A stretch of 64,000 bases of DNA from Xylophilus sp. (GCA_009914555.1 WNDY01000009.1:1-64000); one strand, 5' to 3'; numbered from the stretch's first letter, positions 45,863 to 56,598 are shown. The notes: generated by a model not told the origin, from the letters alone. Numbers and translations are program-made.

Positions 45863-47579
45863 ATGCGACGTCCCTCATGGCGCGGCAGCCTGGCGGCGAT
45901 GCCGGCACTGCTGCTGCTCGGCCTCGGCTACCTCGGGCCGCTGGCCACCATCGCCTGGACCAGCCTGCACCGGAACGGGCAATTCGGCATCGCCGCCTAC
46001 GCGGAGATTCTGGCGTCGCCGGTGCTCCTGGGCATCCGCGGGCATGGCCGCCGCCGTCACCGCGCTGTGCGCGCTGATCGCCTGTCCGTACTGCTACTTC
46101 GCGGCGAGGCACGGCCGCCGCCACGCCGAGTTGCTGATGGCCCTGGTGACGGTGCCCTACCTCACCAGCATCCTGATCCGCTCCTATGCCTGGGTCGCCA
46201 TCCTCGGCAACCACGGTCCTGTCAACCGTGCGCTGCTGGCGCTGGGCGTGACCGAAGCGCCGGTTGCGCTGGTGTTCAACACTTTCGGCAGCTACCTGGG
46301 CACGGTGCACGTGCTGCTGCCCATGATCGCGCTGCCGCTCTACGCGGGCATGCGGCGCATCAGCCCGGCGCTGCTGCAGGCCGGCCGCGGCCTGGGCGGC
46401 TCGCCGGCCGCGGTGTTCGCCACCGTGTTCCTGCCGCTGTCGCTGCCGGGGCTGGGCGCCGGCGCGGCACTGGTCTTCCTGAGCGCGCTGGGCTTCTACA
46501 TCACCCCGGCACTGCTGGGCGCGCCGGGCGATTACCTGCTGGCACAGGCCATCGAAGTGCGCGTGTCCACGCTGGGCGAGTTCGACGTGGCGGCCGCGCT
46601 GTCCTGCCTGCTGCTGCTGCTGGCTACCAGCGGCGGCCTGCTGCTTGCGCGGCGGCGCATCGCGCCCTTCGATGGCGACGGGAGCGCACGCCCTACCGTC
46701 GCCGGTGCCGCCGGCTTGCGCCGCCGGCGGCTGGCCACGCTGCGCTGGCCCCGGGCGGCCGAGCCTTTGGCCGCCTGCGCCGCCCAGGCCCTGGCCTCGT
46801 CTGCCGGGCCCCTGCTGGGCGGTTATGCCGGAGTGTTGCTGGCGGTCCTGCTGGCGCCGATGGCCGTGGTGGTGGCGCTTGCCTTTAGCAGCGCGCCCTA
46901 TCTCACCTTCCCGCCGCCGGGCTATGCGCTGCGCTGGTTCAGGACCCTGGCCGCTGATGGCGCCTGGCTGGCCTCGGCGGGCTTCAGCCTCTGGATCGCC
47001 CTGGCCGCGGCGGTGACGGCTCTGGCAGCCGGTACGCCGCTCGCCTTTGCACTGGCGCGCGGACGGCACGCCGCGCGGCGGGGCCTGTGGCTGCTGGCAG
47101 TCTCGCCGATGATCCTGCCGCACATCGTCATCGGCCTGGGCATGTTCTTCTGCGCCGTGGCGCTGGGCATCAACGGACGGCCGGCGAGCTTCTGGCTGGC
47201 CTATGCGGTGATCGGCCTGCCCTATGTGGTCATCATCCTGCTGCCGGCGCTGGAACGCCTCGACGGCGACCTGGAGCGGGCGGCGGCCAGCCTCGGCGCG
47301 TCGCCGGCCGCCGTGCTGCGCACGGTAACGCTGCCGCTGCTGGCGGTGTCGCTGGCCAGTGCGCTGCTGTTCGCCTTCCTGGCCGGCTTCGACGACCTGA
47401 TCATCGGCCTGTTCCTCAGTTCGCCGAAGGCCACGACGCTCGCAGTGCGCATGTGGGAGGACATCAGCATGGAGATCAGCCCCAAGACGGCGGTGGTGGG
47501 CACGCTGCAACTGGTCGTGGTGCTGGGCGTGATGGCGGCGTCGTGGGCGGCGCGCAAGGTCGGGAAGTCGCTGCGCTGA
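45863..47579 (+). pseudogene. Fused PotB-PotC-type ABC permease with N-terminal frameshift
   Basis: Frame one starts at ATG 45863 (MRRPSWRGSLAAMPALLLLGLGYLGPLATIAWTSL...ILASPVLLGI) and is lost near 46035. The remainder, from about 46044, is in another frame to 47579 and holds two complete permease modules joined in one chain. The first has ATVFLPLSLPGLGAGAALVFLSALG and the second has PAAVLRTVTLPLLAVSLASALLFAFLAGFDD, each with an EAA-type loop. Most relatives have separate PotB and PotC. A short deletion just after GI explains the break; it may be a sequencing error. Translation from ATG 46044 would lack TM1. Confidence 0.75.
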
Positions 47580-47595
47580 ACCAGGAGAAAGATAT

Positions 47596-47673
47596 GACGG
47601 CGTGCTGGCGCCGGGCATGTTCGTGCGCGCCCGGCTGCCCGGAGGCGTGCAGCGCGCCCGCCCGGGCATTTAG
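47596..47673 (+). pseudogene. Remnant of an RND efflux membrane-fusion protein
   Basis: Twenty-five codons read DGVLAPGMFVRARLPGGVQRARPGI then TAG. VLxPGMFVRARL is the hallmark C-terminal segment of AcrA/MexA-type adaptor proteins. Nothing else of the gene remains. An AcrB-type fragment follows. Confidence 0.55.
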
Positions 47674-47712
47674 GTCAAGCCGGCGCCAGCCAGCGCGAAC
47701 TGAGGGTCGCCC

Positions 47713-47925
47713 ATGGCCAGATTTTTCATCGACCGCCCGACCTTTGCCTGGATCGAGCAGCAGCTCAGCGGCCTGGACGGCCTGCGCTACATCCGCTCGG
47801 AGAGCAATTCCGGCGACAGCATCACCATCGTCGTCGCCTTCGAGCAGGACATCGATCCCCACATCGCCCAGGTGCAGAACAAGCTGCAACTGCCCATGCT
47901 GATGCTGCCTTGTATTACGGATGAC
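47713..47925 (+). pseudogene. Remnant of an RND efflux transporter (AcrB-like)
   Basis: The translation starts MARFFIDRPTFAW, the canonical AcrB/HAE1 N-terminus. It jumps directly to an internal porter segment, GLDGLRYIRSESNSGDSITIVVAFEQDIDPHIAQVQNKLQLPMLMLP, which normally lies around residues 80-110. A deletion has joined the two, and the reading frame then runs into unrelated sequence. Together with the adaptor fragment it shows that an efflux operon was lost here. Confidence 0.7.
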
Positions 47926-47971
47926 TTACCGGCCGCCGCGCGGGCCCGGTGCATGGCGGACAATCGCTCCC

Positions 47972-49108
47972 GTGACGAAGACCCGACCCGACAGTGCAGG
48001 CCCCGCCGCGGTGGCCGCTCCCGATGCCGAGCGCTCGACCCTGCTGCATGCGCACGTCGCCGAGACCATCGCCCGCGCCGGCGGCTGGATCGGCTTCGAC
48101 CGCTTCATGGAATTGGCGCTCTATACGCCGCAGCTCGGCTACTACACCAGCGACTCGACCAAGTTCGGCGCGTTGCCGTCCTCGGGCAGCGACTTCGTGA
48201 CCGCGCCCGAGATGACGCCGTTGTTCGGCGAGGCGCTGGCGGTGCAGGTCGGCCAGGCCCTCGACGCGACCGGCACGCGCGAGGTCTGGGAGTTCGGCGC
48301 CGGCTCCGGGGCGCTGGCGCAGCAGCTGCTCGACGCGCTGGGCGACCGGGTAACCCGCTATACCATCGTCGATCTCTCCGGCTCCCTGCGCGCGCGCCAG
48401 CAGGCGCGGCTCGCGGGCTGGGGCGACCGCGTGCGCTGGGTGGGCGAGCTGCCCGAGCGCATCGAGGGCGTGGTCGTCGGCAACGAGGTGCTCGACGCGA
48501 TGCCAGTCCAGCTCCTCGCCCGGCATGCCGGTGCGTGGAACGAGCGCGGCGTGGCGCTGCACGAAGGCCGTTTCGCCTGGGCCGATGTGCCGACCGGCCT
48601 GCGCCCGCCAATGGAGATTGGCGGCGGCCACGACTACCTGACCGAGATCCACCCCCAGGCCCAGGCCTTCGTGCGCACGCTGGGCGACCGGATGGCGCGC
48701 GGCGCGGCGCTGCTGATCGACTACGGCTTCGGCGAGCGCGAGTACTACCACCCGCAGCGCCACATGGGCACCGTCATGTGCCACCAGGGCCACCGCAGCG
48801 ACTCCGACCCGCTGGCCGACGTGGGGCGCAAGGACATTACGGCGCACGTGGACTTCACCGGCATCGCCGTGGCCGCCCAGGAGGCCGGACTCGACGTGCT
48901 GGGCTACACCACGCAGGCGCGGCTGCTCATCAACTGCGGGCTGCCCGAACGCATGGCCCGGGGCACCGCTGCCGAGCGCGCCGCAGGCGCGCGGCTGATC
49001 CACGAGCACGAGATGGGCGAGCTGTTCAAGGCGCTGCTGCTCGGCACGGCCGGCGCGGCATGGGAGCCGGTCGGCTTCGCCGAAGGCGACCGCACGCACC
49101 GTCTGTGA
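47972..49108 (+). CDS. MidA/NDUFAF7-family SAM-dependent methyltransferase
   Basis: A 378-residue class I methyltransferase of COG1565. The SAM loop is VWEFGAGSGALAQQLL (about residue 95), followed by GNEVLDAMPVQLL and LLIDYGFGEREYYHPQRHMGTVMCHQGHRSDSDPLADVGRKDITAHVDF, the defining motif. Mitochondrial NDUFAF7 methylates a complex I subunit arginine; the bacterial role is unproven. GTG 47972 is preferred because upstream codons overlap the RND remnant. It is probably the original divergent neighbour of the folate SDR gene, now separated by about 7 kb. Confidence 0.9.
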   Translation: MTKTRPDSAGPAAVAAPDAERSTLLHAHVAETIARAGGWIGFDRFMELALYTPQLGYYTSDSTKFGALPSSGSDFVTAPEMTPLFGEALAVQVGQALDATGTREVWEFGAGSGALAQQLLDALGDRVTRYTIVDLSGSLRARQQARLAGWGDRVRWVGELPERIEGVVVGNEVLDAMPVQLLARHAGAWNERGVALHEGRFAWADVPTGLRPPMEIGGGHDYLTEIHPQAQAFVRTLGDRMARGAALLIDYGFGEREYYHPQRHMGTVMCHQGHRSDSDPLADVGRKDITAHVDFTGIAVAAQEAGLDVLGYTTQARLLINCGLPERMARGTAAERAAGARLIHEHEMGELFKALLLGTAGAAWEPVGFAEGDRTHRL

Positions 49109-49115
49109 GCGGCGC

Positions 49116-50186
<1,071 letters not shown>

Positions 50187-50193
50187 GGTTTTT

Positions 50194-51075
50194 TCAGTCC
50201 TTGACGCCGCCCGCCGTGAGGCCGCGCACCAGGTAGCTGCGCATCAGCACCGTGAAGATGACCACCGGAAACATTACCAGCGTGCCTGCGGCGGCGATCT
50301 TGGTCCACTCCCAGCCCTCGAACTGCAGGAAGTTGACGATCGCCACCGGCGCGGTCACGGCGTTGGTGCGCGTGAGGATGAGCGCGTAGAAGAAATCGTT
50401 CCACGAGAAGATGAAGCACAGCACCGCGGTGGCCGCCAGCCCCGGCGCGGACAGCGGCAGCGTCACACGCCAGAATGCCTGCCAGACGCCGCAGCCGTCG
50501 ATGTAGGCGGCCTCCTCCAGCGCGGGCGGCACCGCTTCGAAGAAGGTCTGCATCAGCCAGATCACGACGGCGAGATTGAAGGTCAGGTAAACGATGGCAA
50601 GGCCGGGTACCGTGTCCTGCAAGCCGAGCCAGCGGTAGGCCAGGAAGAACGGTATCGTGAAGGCGATGGGCGGCGCCATGCGCGTCACCAGAATCCACAG
50701 CGCCACCCGGCGGCGCCACCGGAAGCGCCAGCGCGCCAGCGCGTAGGCGGCAGGCACGCCGATGAGCAGCGACAGCACGGTGGACAGCGTGCTCACCAGC
50801 AGGCTGTTGCCGAACGAGCGCGGAAAGCTACCCTGCAGCAGGCTGCGGAAGCCCTCCAGCGTGGGAGTGAAGAGCAGGTTTTCCTCGAACAGCTCCCCGC
50901 CCGGCTTGAAGGCCAGATGCACCAGCCAGAGGAAGGGAAACATCACTGCCAGCAGAAGCGCCAGCGTGACCAGTTCGCGCGCGTGGCGGCGCAGCCAGCC
51001 GGCAAGACGCCGCCGGCGGATCGCCGGGGGAGCCGCCGCTGCGCGCGCCGGTTCAATGCTGCTGCGCATGGTCAT
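50194..51075 (-). CDS. CUT1-type ABC permease (UgpE/MalG-like)
   Basis: A 293-residue permease with six hydrophobic segments and the EAA loop EEAAYIDGCGVWQAFWRVTLPLSAPGLAATAVLCFIFSWNDF. The C-terminus contains the typical GLTAGGVKD. Its start overlaps the preceding permease's end by about 20 bp; a second ATG at 51069 is equally possible. Confidence 0.92.
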   Translation of the reverse strand: MTMRSSIEPARAAAAPPAIRRRRLAGWLRRHARELVTLALLLAVMFPFLWLVHLAFKPGGELFEENLLFTPTLEGFRSLLQGSFPRSFGNSLLVSTLSTVLSLLIGVPAAYALARWRFRWRRRVALWILVTRMAPPIAFTIPFFLAYRWLGLQDTVPGLAIVYLTFNLAVVIWLMQTFFEAVPPALEEAAYIDGCGVWQAFWRVTLPLSAPGLAATAVLCFIFSWNDFFYALILTRTNAVTAPVAIVNFLQFEGWEWTKIAAAGTLVMFPVVIFTVLMRSYLVRGLTAGGVKD

Positions 51076-51970
51076 TCCACCCGAGACGCTGCACCAGCCA
51101 GCTCAGGGCGAACACGCCCGCCAGGATGACCATCGCGATCGCGCTGGCGTAGCCCCAGTACGAGAAATTAAAGGCTTGGACGAAGCCATAGTAGTTGGTC
51201 ACTTCTGTGACGCTGCCGGGGCCGCCGTCGGTCAGCACGTAGATCAGCGGAAAGGCCTTGAGGCTGTCGATCAGCCGGAACAGTCCGCACACCGCCAGTA
51301 CCGGTCGGATGTGCGGGAACACGATGTGGCGGAACAACTGCCAGCGGTTGGCGCCGTCCAGGCTGGCGGCTTCCAGCGGGTCGTCGGGCATCATCTGCAG
51401 CGCGGCCAGCACCATCAGCAGCGTGAAGGGGAACCACTGCCAGGTGTCCGCGAAGGCAATGGCCCAGAGCGCCGTGGCTGGATTGGCTATCAGCGAGTGC
51501 ACTGGCAGCCCCAGAGCGTCCAGCGCGCGGTGCACCGGGCTCACGTCGGGCGTGTAGATGATCTTCCAGATCAGCGCCACCACGATCGGCGGCAGCACCA
51601 TCGGGATCAGGAAGACGGCGCGGGCCGCGTCCAGGATGCGCGAGCGGCCGTTGAGCAACAGCGCCAGCCCCAGGCCCGCAGCCAGCTGCAGTGCCACGCT
51701 GACGACGGAGAGCTTGGCCTGGGTGGCGACCGAACCGATGAAGCGGTCGTCTTCCAGCAAGTGCCGGTAATTGACCAGCGGGTCGTCGAAACGGAAGGTG
51801 CCCGCAGGGTCGGTCAGGCTCAGCGGAGTGAGGCTCGCCACCAACAGCGCCACAGACGGCGCCAGCGTAATGACGAGCAGCACCGCGAGCGAAGGGGCGA
51901 GCCCCAGCAGGAAGGCGCGGCGGCGTTCGGCCTCCCAGCCGGGCGTGGATGCCGCGGCCGGTGTATTCAT
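51053..51970 (-). CDS. CUT1-type ABC permease (UgpA/MalF-like)
   Basis: A 305-residue permease with six segments and the EAA loop LEAASLDGANRWQLFRHIVFPHIRPVLAVCGLFRLIDSLKAFPLIYVLTDGGPG. The GGPG ending of that loop is typical of MalF/UgpA. It lies 13 nt after the binding-protein gene and overlaps the next permease. Confidence 0.92.
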   Translation of the reverse strand: MNTPAAASTPGWEAERRRAFLLGLAPSLAVLLVITLAPSVALLVASLTPLSLTDPAGTFRFDDPLVNYRHLLEDDRFIGSVATQAKLSVVSVALQLAAGLGLALLLNGRSRILDAARAVFLIPMVLPPIVVALIWKIIYTPDVSPVHRALDALGLPVHSLIANPATALWAIAFADTWQWFPFTLLMVLAALQMMPDDPLEAASLDGANRWQLFRHIVFPHIRPVLAVCGLFRLIDSLKAFPLIYVLTDGGPGSVTEVTNYYGFVQAFNFSYWGYASAIAMVILAGVFALSWLVQRLGWNDHAQQH

Positions 51971-51983
51971 CGAAACCGGTGGC

Positions 51984-53341
51984 TCAGATGTTCTGCCCGG
52001 CCCGCGTGAGCTCGGCGATCGATTGCGCCTGCGCCTGCTGCAACGCCTGCTTGGCCGTGGCTGAGCCCGAAGCGATCAGTGCGATGGCCTTGTTGAGTTG
52101 CTGGTCCACCTGCGGATAGACCGCGACCGTGCGGTATTTCATGTAGCCGCCCTTGGCTGCGATGTCGAGCGAGTCGATCGAGAGCTGGGCCAGGTCGACG
52201 CCGTTGATGATCTGCTTGGCGCGGAATTCCCTGGTGTCCAGGTCGGAGCGGCGCGCCGGCGAACCGTAGCCGGCCAGGACGGCACGGCGCGTGGTCTGCT
52301 TCGACAGCGCCCACTGGATAAAGCCCAGGCCGCCTCCTTGTTCCTCGAACCCGTCGGAATGCTGAGCGCATGCACCGCCGTGCCCGGAAAACGCCCCGCC
52401 GGCCCCTTGGGCAGCAGGCCGAAGTGGGCGGTCTGGGCCACCTTGCTGCTGGCTTTGTCGGCGAGCTGGGCGAGGTAGATCTGCCCGGCATCGGCGAAGT
52501 TCACGCGCCCCGACTTGAGTGCCTGCGTCACCTGGTCGGGTTGGTAGGTGATGGCGCCGTCGGGGCCGAACTCCTTGAGCAGGTTGGCGTAGTACTCGGC
52601 GGCGGCCACGGCCTCGGGCGTGTCCAGCGTCGGGAACAGGTCGTCCGGCGCCTTGCGGAACACATCGCCGCCGAAGGCGTGCAGGTAGGGCACGAAGGTC
52701 CAGCCGTAATGGTTGTCGGCCACGAAGCCGGCAACGCGCTCCTTCTTGTTGACGGCGCGCAGCACCTTCACGAGGTCGTCGGTGGTGTCGGGATAGCCGA
52801 ACCCGGCGGCTTTGACGAGATCGAAGCGCGAGGCGCCCGACAGCAGCGCCTCGGCCACCCAGGGGATGCCGTAGAGTTTGCCGTCCTTGCCGGTCTCGGG
52901 CGCGCGCGCGCCGGGCAGGAAGTCGGCCACGTCCCAGTCCGGCGGCGTCAGGTTGGGGTTCCTGATGAAATCGTCCAGCGGCGTCAGCCAGCCCGAGTTG
53001 ATCCAGCGGCTGATGTAGATGAAGGTGACGTTCACCACGTCGTAGGCCGAGCCCTTGGTGGACAGTTCCAGGTCGGTGCGCTGGTTGTAGACCGGGAACG
53101 AAGGAGTGTCGAAGTTGACCTTGGCGCCGGTGGCGGCCTCGAACTCCGGTAGCCACTGCTTGAGCAGCGTGTGGTAGGCGGAGCTGAAGGCGGAGACATT
53201 GAGCGTCACGCCCTGGAATTTCCTCGCACCGGACTGGGCCCGGGCGAGGGTGGGCAGCAGTGCAGAGGCGCCGAGTGCGCCGGCGGTCTGCAGGAAATGG
53301 CGGCGTTGGGTCATGGTGCTCAGGCTGCGGGGGGAAGTCAT
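51984..53341 (-). pseudogene. CUT1-type extracellular solute-binding protein, one-base frameshift
   Basis: The chain starts at 53341 (overlapping the dioxygenase stop, ATGA) or at an internal ATG at 53314. It has a twin-arginine-like signal QRRHFLQTAGALGASALLPTLARA. The mature part (GVTLNVSAFSSAYHTLLKQWLPEFEAATGAKVNFDT...) reads in frame to IPTGSRNKEAAWA near 52325. One missing base after TGGGC changes the frame, and FIQWALSKQTTRRAVLAGYGSPARRSDL...LTRAGQNI continues to 51984. If real, the importer lacks its C-terminal lobe; if it is a sequencing error, the gene is intact and about 450 residues long. Confidence 0.8.
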
Positions 53342-54294
53342 GCAGTGGCGGCAATCACGGCGTCGATCTGCGCGTCGTTGGTGGCCTCGGGCCGGCGCAG
53401 CGTGCGGCTGCGCCGCCCGTCGATGGCCACCGCCGTGTCGCCATGCACGGTGACCCGCCGCACCAGGCGGGGCTGGTCGCCGTAGTCGTTCACGGCGAAA
53501 TGCTGGGTCGCGCGGTTGTCCCAGATCGCCACGTCGCCCTGTTGCCATTGCCAGCGCACGGTATTTTCCAGCCGGATCACGCGGTTTTGCAGCAGTTCGA
53601 ACACGCGCGCCGACTCGTTGCTCGACAGGCCCTGGATGCGCTTGATGAAGTGGCCCAGCAGCAGGGCCCGCTCGCCCGATACCGGGTGCACGTGGACTAC
53701 GGGATGCTCCGCCTCGTACACCGCCGAGACGAACACGTCACGGTGGTGGCGCAGCCGCTGCTCGTTCACCACGACGCGGTCGGCGCCGTAGTCGTAGTCG
53801 TTGCTGTGCACGGCCCAGAGGTTGTCGGCCAGCCGCTGGAGGCTCTCTGGCAGACGCGCGTAGGCGGCGGCCGTGTCGGCCCACACGGTATCGCCGCCGT
53901 AGGCCGGAATGGTGACGCCGCGCAGCACGCCGTACTTGGGGAAGGCGTCGAGAAAGGTCACGTCGGTATGCCAGGAGTCGGCCCGCCCGCCGCCCTTGGA
54001 AGCATCGAGCTCGAAGATGCGGGTGCCGGCGGGCGCGGGCACCGTCGGGTGCGTCACGGTCTTGCCCAGACGCGCGCCGAACGCTTCGTGCTCGGCGTCG
54101 TCCAGATGCTTCTGGCCACGGAAGAACAGCACCTTGTGCCTGACCAGCGCGGCGTGCAGATGCTGGATGACGGCTTCGTCGAGCTGCGAGCTCAGCTTGA
54201 CGTCGAGGACCTCGCCTCCCAGGGTGCCGGCCACGCGCCGGACGCGCAGGTCGCCGATGGAGGTGTCGATGTGAGACGTGGAAGACTGGGACAC
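53338..54294 (-). CDS. TauD/AtsK-like Fe(II)/2-oxoglutarate dioxygenase
   Basis: A 318-residue TauD/TfdA-family enzyme. Iron ligands are H109 and D111 in SWHTDVTF and H265 in NRATQHFAVNDYGDQPRLVRR; R280 should hold 2-oxoglutarate. The stretch GGDTVWADTAAAYARLPESLQRLADNLWAVHSNDYDY is closer to alkylsulfatase AtsK than to taurine dioxygenase. It would release sulfite or sulfate from a sulfonate or sulfate ester during sulfur starvation. It heads an operon with a CUT1-type importer and is divergent from an SsuA-like gene. Confidence 0.9.
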   Translation of the reverse strand: MSQSSTSHIDTSIGDLRVRRVAGTLGGEVLDVKLSSQLDEAVIQHLHAALVRHKVLFFRGQKHLDDAEHEAFGARLGKTVTHPTVPAPAGTRIFELDASKGGGRADSWHTDVTFLDAFPKYGVLRGVTIPAYGGDTVWADTAAAYARLPESLQRLADNLWAVHSNDYDYGADRVVVNEQRLRHHRDVFVSAVYEAEHPVVHVHPVSGERALLLGHFIKRIQGLSSNESARVFELLQNRVIRLENTVRWQWQQGDVAIWDNRATQHFAVNDYGDQPRLVRRVTVHGDTAVAIDGRRSRTLRRPEATNDAQIDAVIAATA

Positions 54295-54564
54295 GATGGG
54301 TCTCCGCTGTGGACAGGGAATAGGACGCCGAAATTCTCTTTGACAAACTCGTCCGGCATAAACGAATCAATCCAGATAACAAAATCAAGCCTGCTCATTA
54401 GAAGTTCGATCCGGTAACGAAGCCGCTGGCCGTGCTCCTGTGGGAATGCCGCTGCGGCGGATTCATCCATAGAAGCCGGCGTAATTAGCAGCCAATAAAC
54501 AATTCGTTTTCCGAAGAAGGTGCGCTCCTTACAGTCGCAGCTTTTGCCTTGGTGAGGAGAGAGC
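54295..54564. other. AT-richer divergent promoter region of the sulfur genes
   Basis: About 270 bp between the dioxygenase and the SsuA-like gene, clearly richer in A and T than its surroundings. A TGGGAATGCCGCTGC stretch (54441-54455) has GG and GC at the 12-bp spacing of a sigma-54 promoter but differs from consensus at several positions. An ordinary GAGGAGAG ribosome site precedes 54565. No ORF is supported. Confidence 0.45.
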
Positions 54565-55611
54565 ATGACCGTCCCGCATTCCGTCCGCCGCCGCTTCGTC
54601 CGCCGGGCCGCCGCGTTCGCCACAGCCATCGGCCTGTTCGGCGCGAGCCTCGGCGCCACTAGCGCCGCCCACGCGGCCGAAGGCCAGCTGCGCATCGCCG
54701 AACAGTTCGGCATCGTCTACCTGCTGCTCAACGTGGCGCAAGAGCAGAAGCTCATCGAGAAGCACGGCAAGGCTGCGGGCGTGGACATCAAGGTCGAGTT
54801 CCTCAAGCTCTCCGGCGGCTCGGCCGTCAACGACGCGCTGCTGTCGGGCAATGTCGAGATCGCCGGCGCCGGCGTCGGCCCGCTGTTCACGCTGTGGGAC
54901 CGCACCAAGGGCAGGCAGAACGTCAAGGGCGTGGCCTCGCTGGGCAACTTCCCCTACTACCTCGTCACCAACAATCCCAACGTGAAGTCGATCGCCGACT
55001 TCACCGACAAGGACCGCATCGCGCTGCCGGCCGTGGGCGTGTCGGTGCAGTCGCGCGTGCTCCAGTTCGCATCGGCCAAGCTCTGGGGCGACAAGGAGTA
55101 CAACCGCCTCGACAAGATCCAGGTCGCCGTGCCACACCCCGACGCGGCCGCCGCCATCATCAAGGGCGGCACCGAGATCACCGCGCACTTCGGCAACCCG
55201 CCGTTCCAGGAACAGGAACTGGCCGACAACAAGAACGCGCGCGTGGTGCTCAACTCCTACGACGTGCTCGGCGGCCCGGGCTCGGTCACGGTGCTCTATG
55301 CCACCGAGAAGTTCCGCAACGAGAGCCCAAAAACCTACAGGGCCTTCGTCGAGGCGCTCGACGAGGCGGCCCGGTTCATCACCGCCAACCCCGAGAAGGC
55401 GGCCGACATCTACCTCAAGGTGACCGGCGCCAGGACCGACCGCAACCTGCTGCTCCAGATCATCAAGAACCCCGAGGTGCAGTTCAAGGTGCAGCCGCAG
55501 AACACGCTGGGCCTGGGCCAGTTTCTGTACCGCGTGGGCGCGATCAAGAACGAGCCCAAGGCGCTCAGGGACTACTTCTTCGACGAGCCGCTGACGGCCA
55601 ACGGCAGCTGA
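54565..55611 (+). CDS. Sulfonate/nitrate-type ABC binding protein (SsuA/TauA-like)
   Basis: A 348-residue periplasmic protein with a long signal peptide (RRRFVRRAAAFATAIGLFGASLGATSAAHAAEG). The mature part (RIAEQFGIVYLLLNVAQEQKLIEKHGKAAG...VEFLKLSGGSAVNDALLSGNVEIAGAGVGPLF) is that of the NMT1/SsuA group. It starts the rightward sulfur transcription unit; the ATPase gene follows after 144 bp. Ligand probably an organosulfonate or sulfone product, from context. Confidence 0.9.
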   Translation: MTVPHSVRRRFVRRAAAFATAIGLFGASLGATSAAHAAEGQLRIAEQFGIVYLLLNVAQEQKLIEKHGKAAGVDIKVEFLKLSGGSAVNDALLSGNVEIAGAGVGPLFTLWDRTKGRQNVKGVASLGNFPYYLVTNNPNVKSIADFTDKDRIALPAVGVSVQSRVLQFASAKLWGDKEYNRLDKIQVAVPHPDAAAAIIKGGTEITAHFGNPPFQEQELADNKNARVVLNSYDVLGGPGSVTVLYATEKFRNESPKTYRAFVEALDEAARFITANPEKAADIYLKVTGARTDRNLLLQIIKNPEVQFKVQPQNTLGLGQFLYRVGAIKNEPKALRDYFFDEPLTANGS

Positions 55612-55755
55612 CCGGCCTCGTCCCGTTCCGCCGCATGGCTTCCCGGCGCCTGCGGCGGGCTTGTCGTTTCAGAGCACAACACATTCCATGCATCTCCATC
55701 TGAATCCGACACCGCACCGCCGCCAGCCGGCCTTCCCTCGCGGGAGCCTGCGCTG

Positions 55756-56598
55756 ATGGCGGCGGCCGGTCTTTCGCTCGTGCGCGCGCCCGCCGATGCG
55801 CCGCAGGAGCCGCTGGCCCTGCCGGCGCCGCTGCTCGCGGTGGACGGCGTGAGCCTCGAATACCGCACGCCCGAGCGCGTGGTGCGGGCCACCCACCGCG
55901 TGCGCTTCGACGTGTATGGCGCCGACCGCTTCGTGCTGCTCGGCGCCTCGGGCTGCGGCAAGTCGACGCTGCTCAAGGCCATCGCCGGCTTCATCGCGCC
56001 GGTCGAAGGCCAGATCCGGCTCGACGGCCGCGCGGTCACCGGCCCGGGGCCGGACCGCATCGTTGTGTTCCAGGAGTTCGACCAGCTGCCGCCGTGGAAG
56101 ACGGTGCGGCAGAACGTCGCCTTCCCGCTGCGCGCCTCGGGCACCTTGGCCAGGCGCGAAGCCGACGAGCGGGCGCTGCACTACCTGGAGAAGGTCGGGC
56201 TCTCGAAGTTCGCCGATGCCTATCCGCATACCCTCTCGGGCGGCATGAAGCAGCGCGTGGCCATCGCGCGCGCTCTCGCGATGCAGCCGCGCGTGCTGCT
56301 GATGGACGAGCCCTTCGCCGCGCTCGACGCGCTCACGCGCCGCAAGATGCAGGAGGAGCTGCTCGCGCTGTGGGACGAGGTGCGCTTCACGCTCGTCTTC
56401 GTCACCCACTCGATCGAGGAAGCGCTCGTCGTGGGCAACCGCATCGGCCTGCTGTCGCCCCACCCGGGCCGGGTGCGCGCCGAGATCAACAGCCACGCCT
56501 GGGGGCTCGACAGCCTTGGCGGCGCGGAGTTCCAGGCCGCGGCGCAGCGCATCCACCGCCTGCTGTTCGAGGCCCACCCGCCGGAGGCAACGCCGTGA
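55756..56598 (+). CDS. Sulfonate/nitrate-type ABC ATPase (SsuB/TauB-like)
   Basis: A 280-residue ATPase with Walker A GASGCGKST (about residue 65), Q-loop VFQEFDQLPPWKTV, signature LSGGMKQRVAIARALAMQP and Walker B VLLMDEPFAALDALTR. VFQEFDQLPPW and FVTHSIEEALVVGNRI are typical of the nitrate/sulfonate/taurine family. Its stop overlaps the permease start (GTGA). Confidence 0.92.
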   Translation: MAAAGLSLVRAPADAPQEPLALPAPLLAVDGVSLEYRTPERVVRATHRVRFDVYGADRFVLLGASGCGKSTLLKAIAGFIAPVEGQIRLDGRAVTGPGPDRIVVFQEFDQLPPWKTVRQNVAFPLRASGTLARREADERALHYLEKVGLSKFADAYPHTLSGGMKQRVAIARALAMQPRVLLMDEPFAALDALTRRKMQEELLALWDEVRFTLVFVTHSIEEALVVGNRIGLLSPHPGRVRAEINSHAWGLDSLGGAEFQAAAQRIHRLLFEAHPPEATP

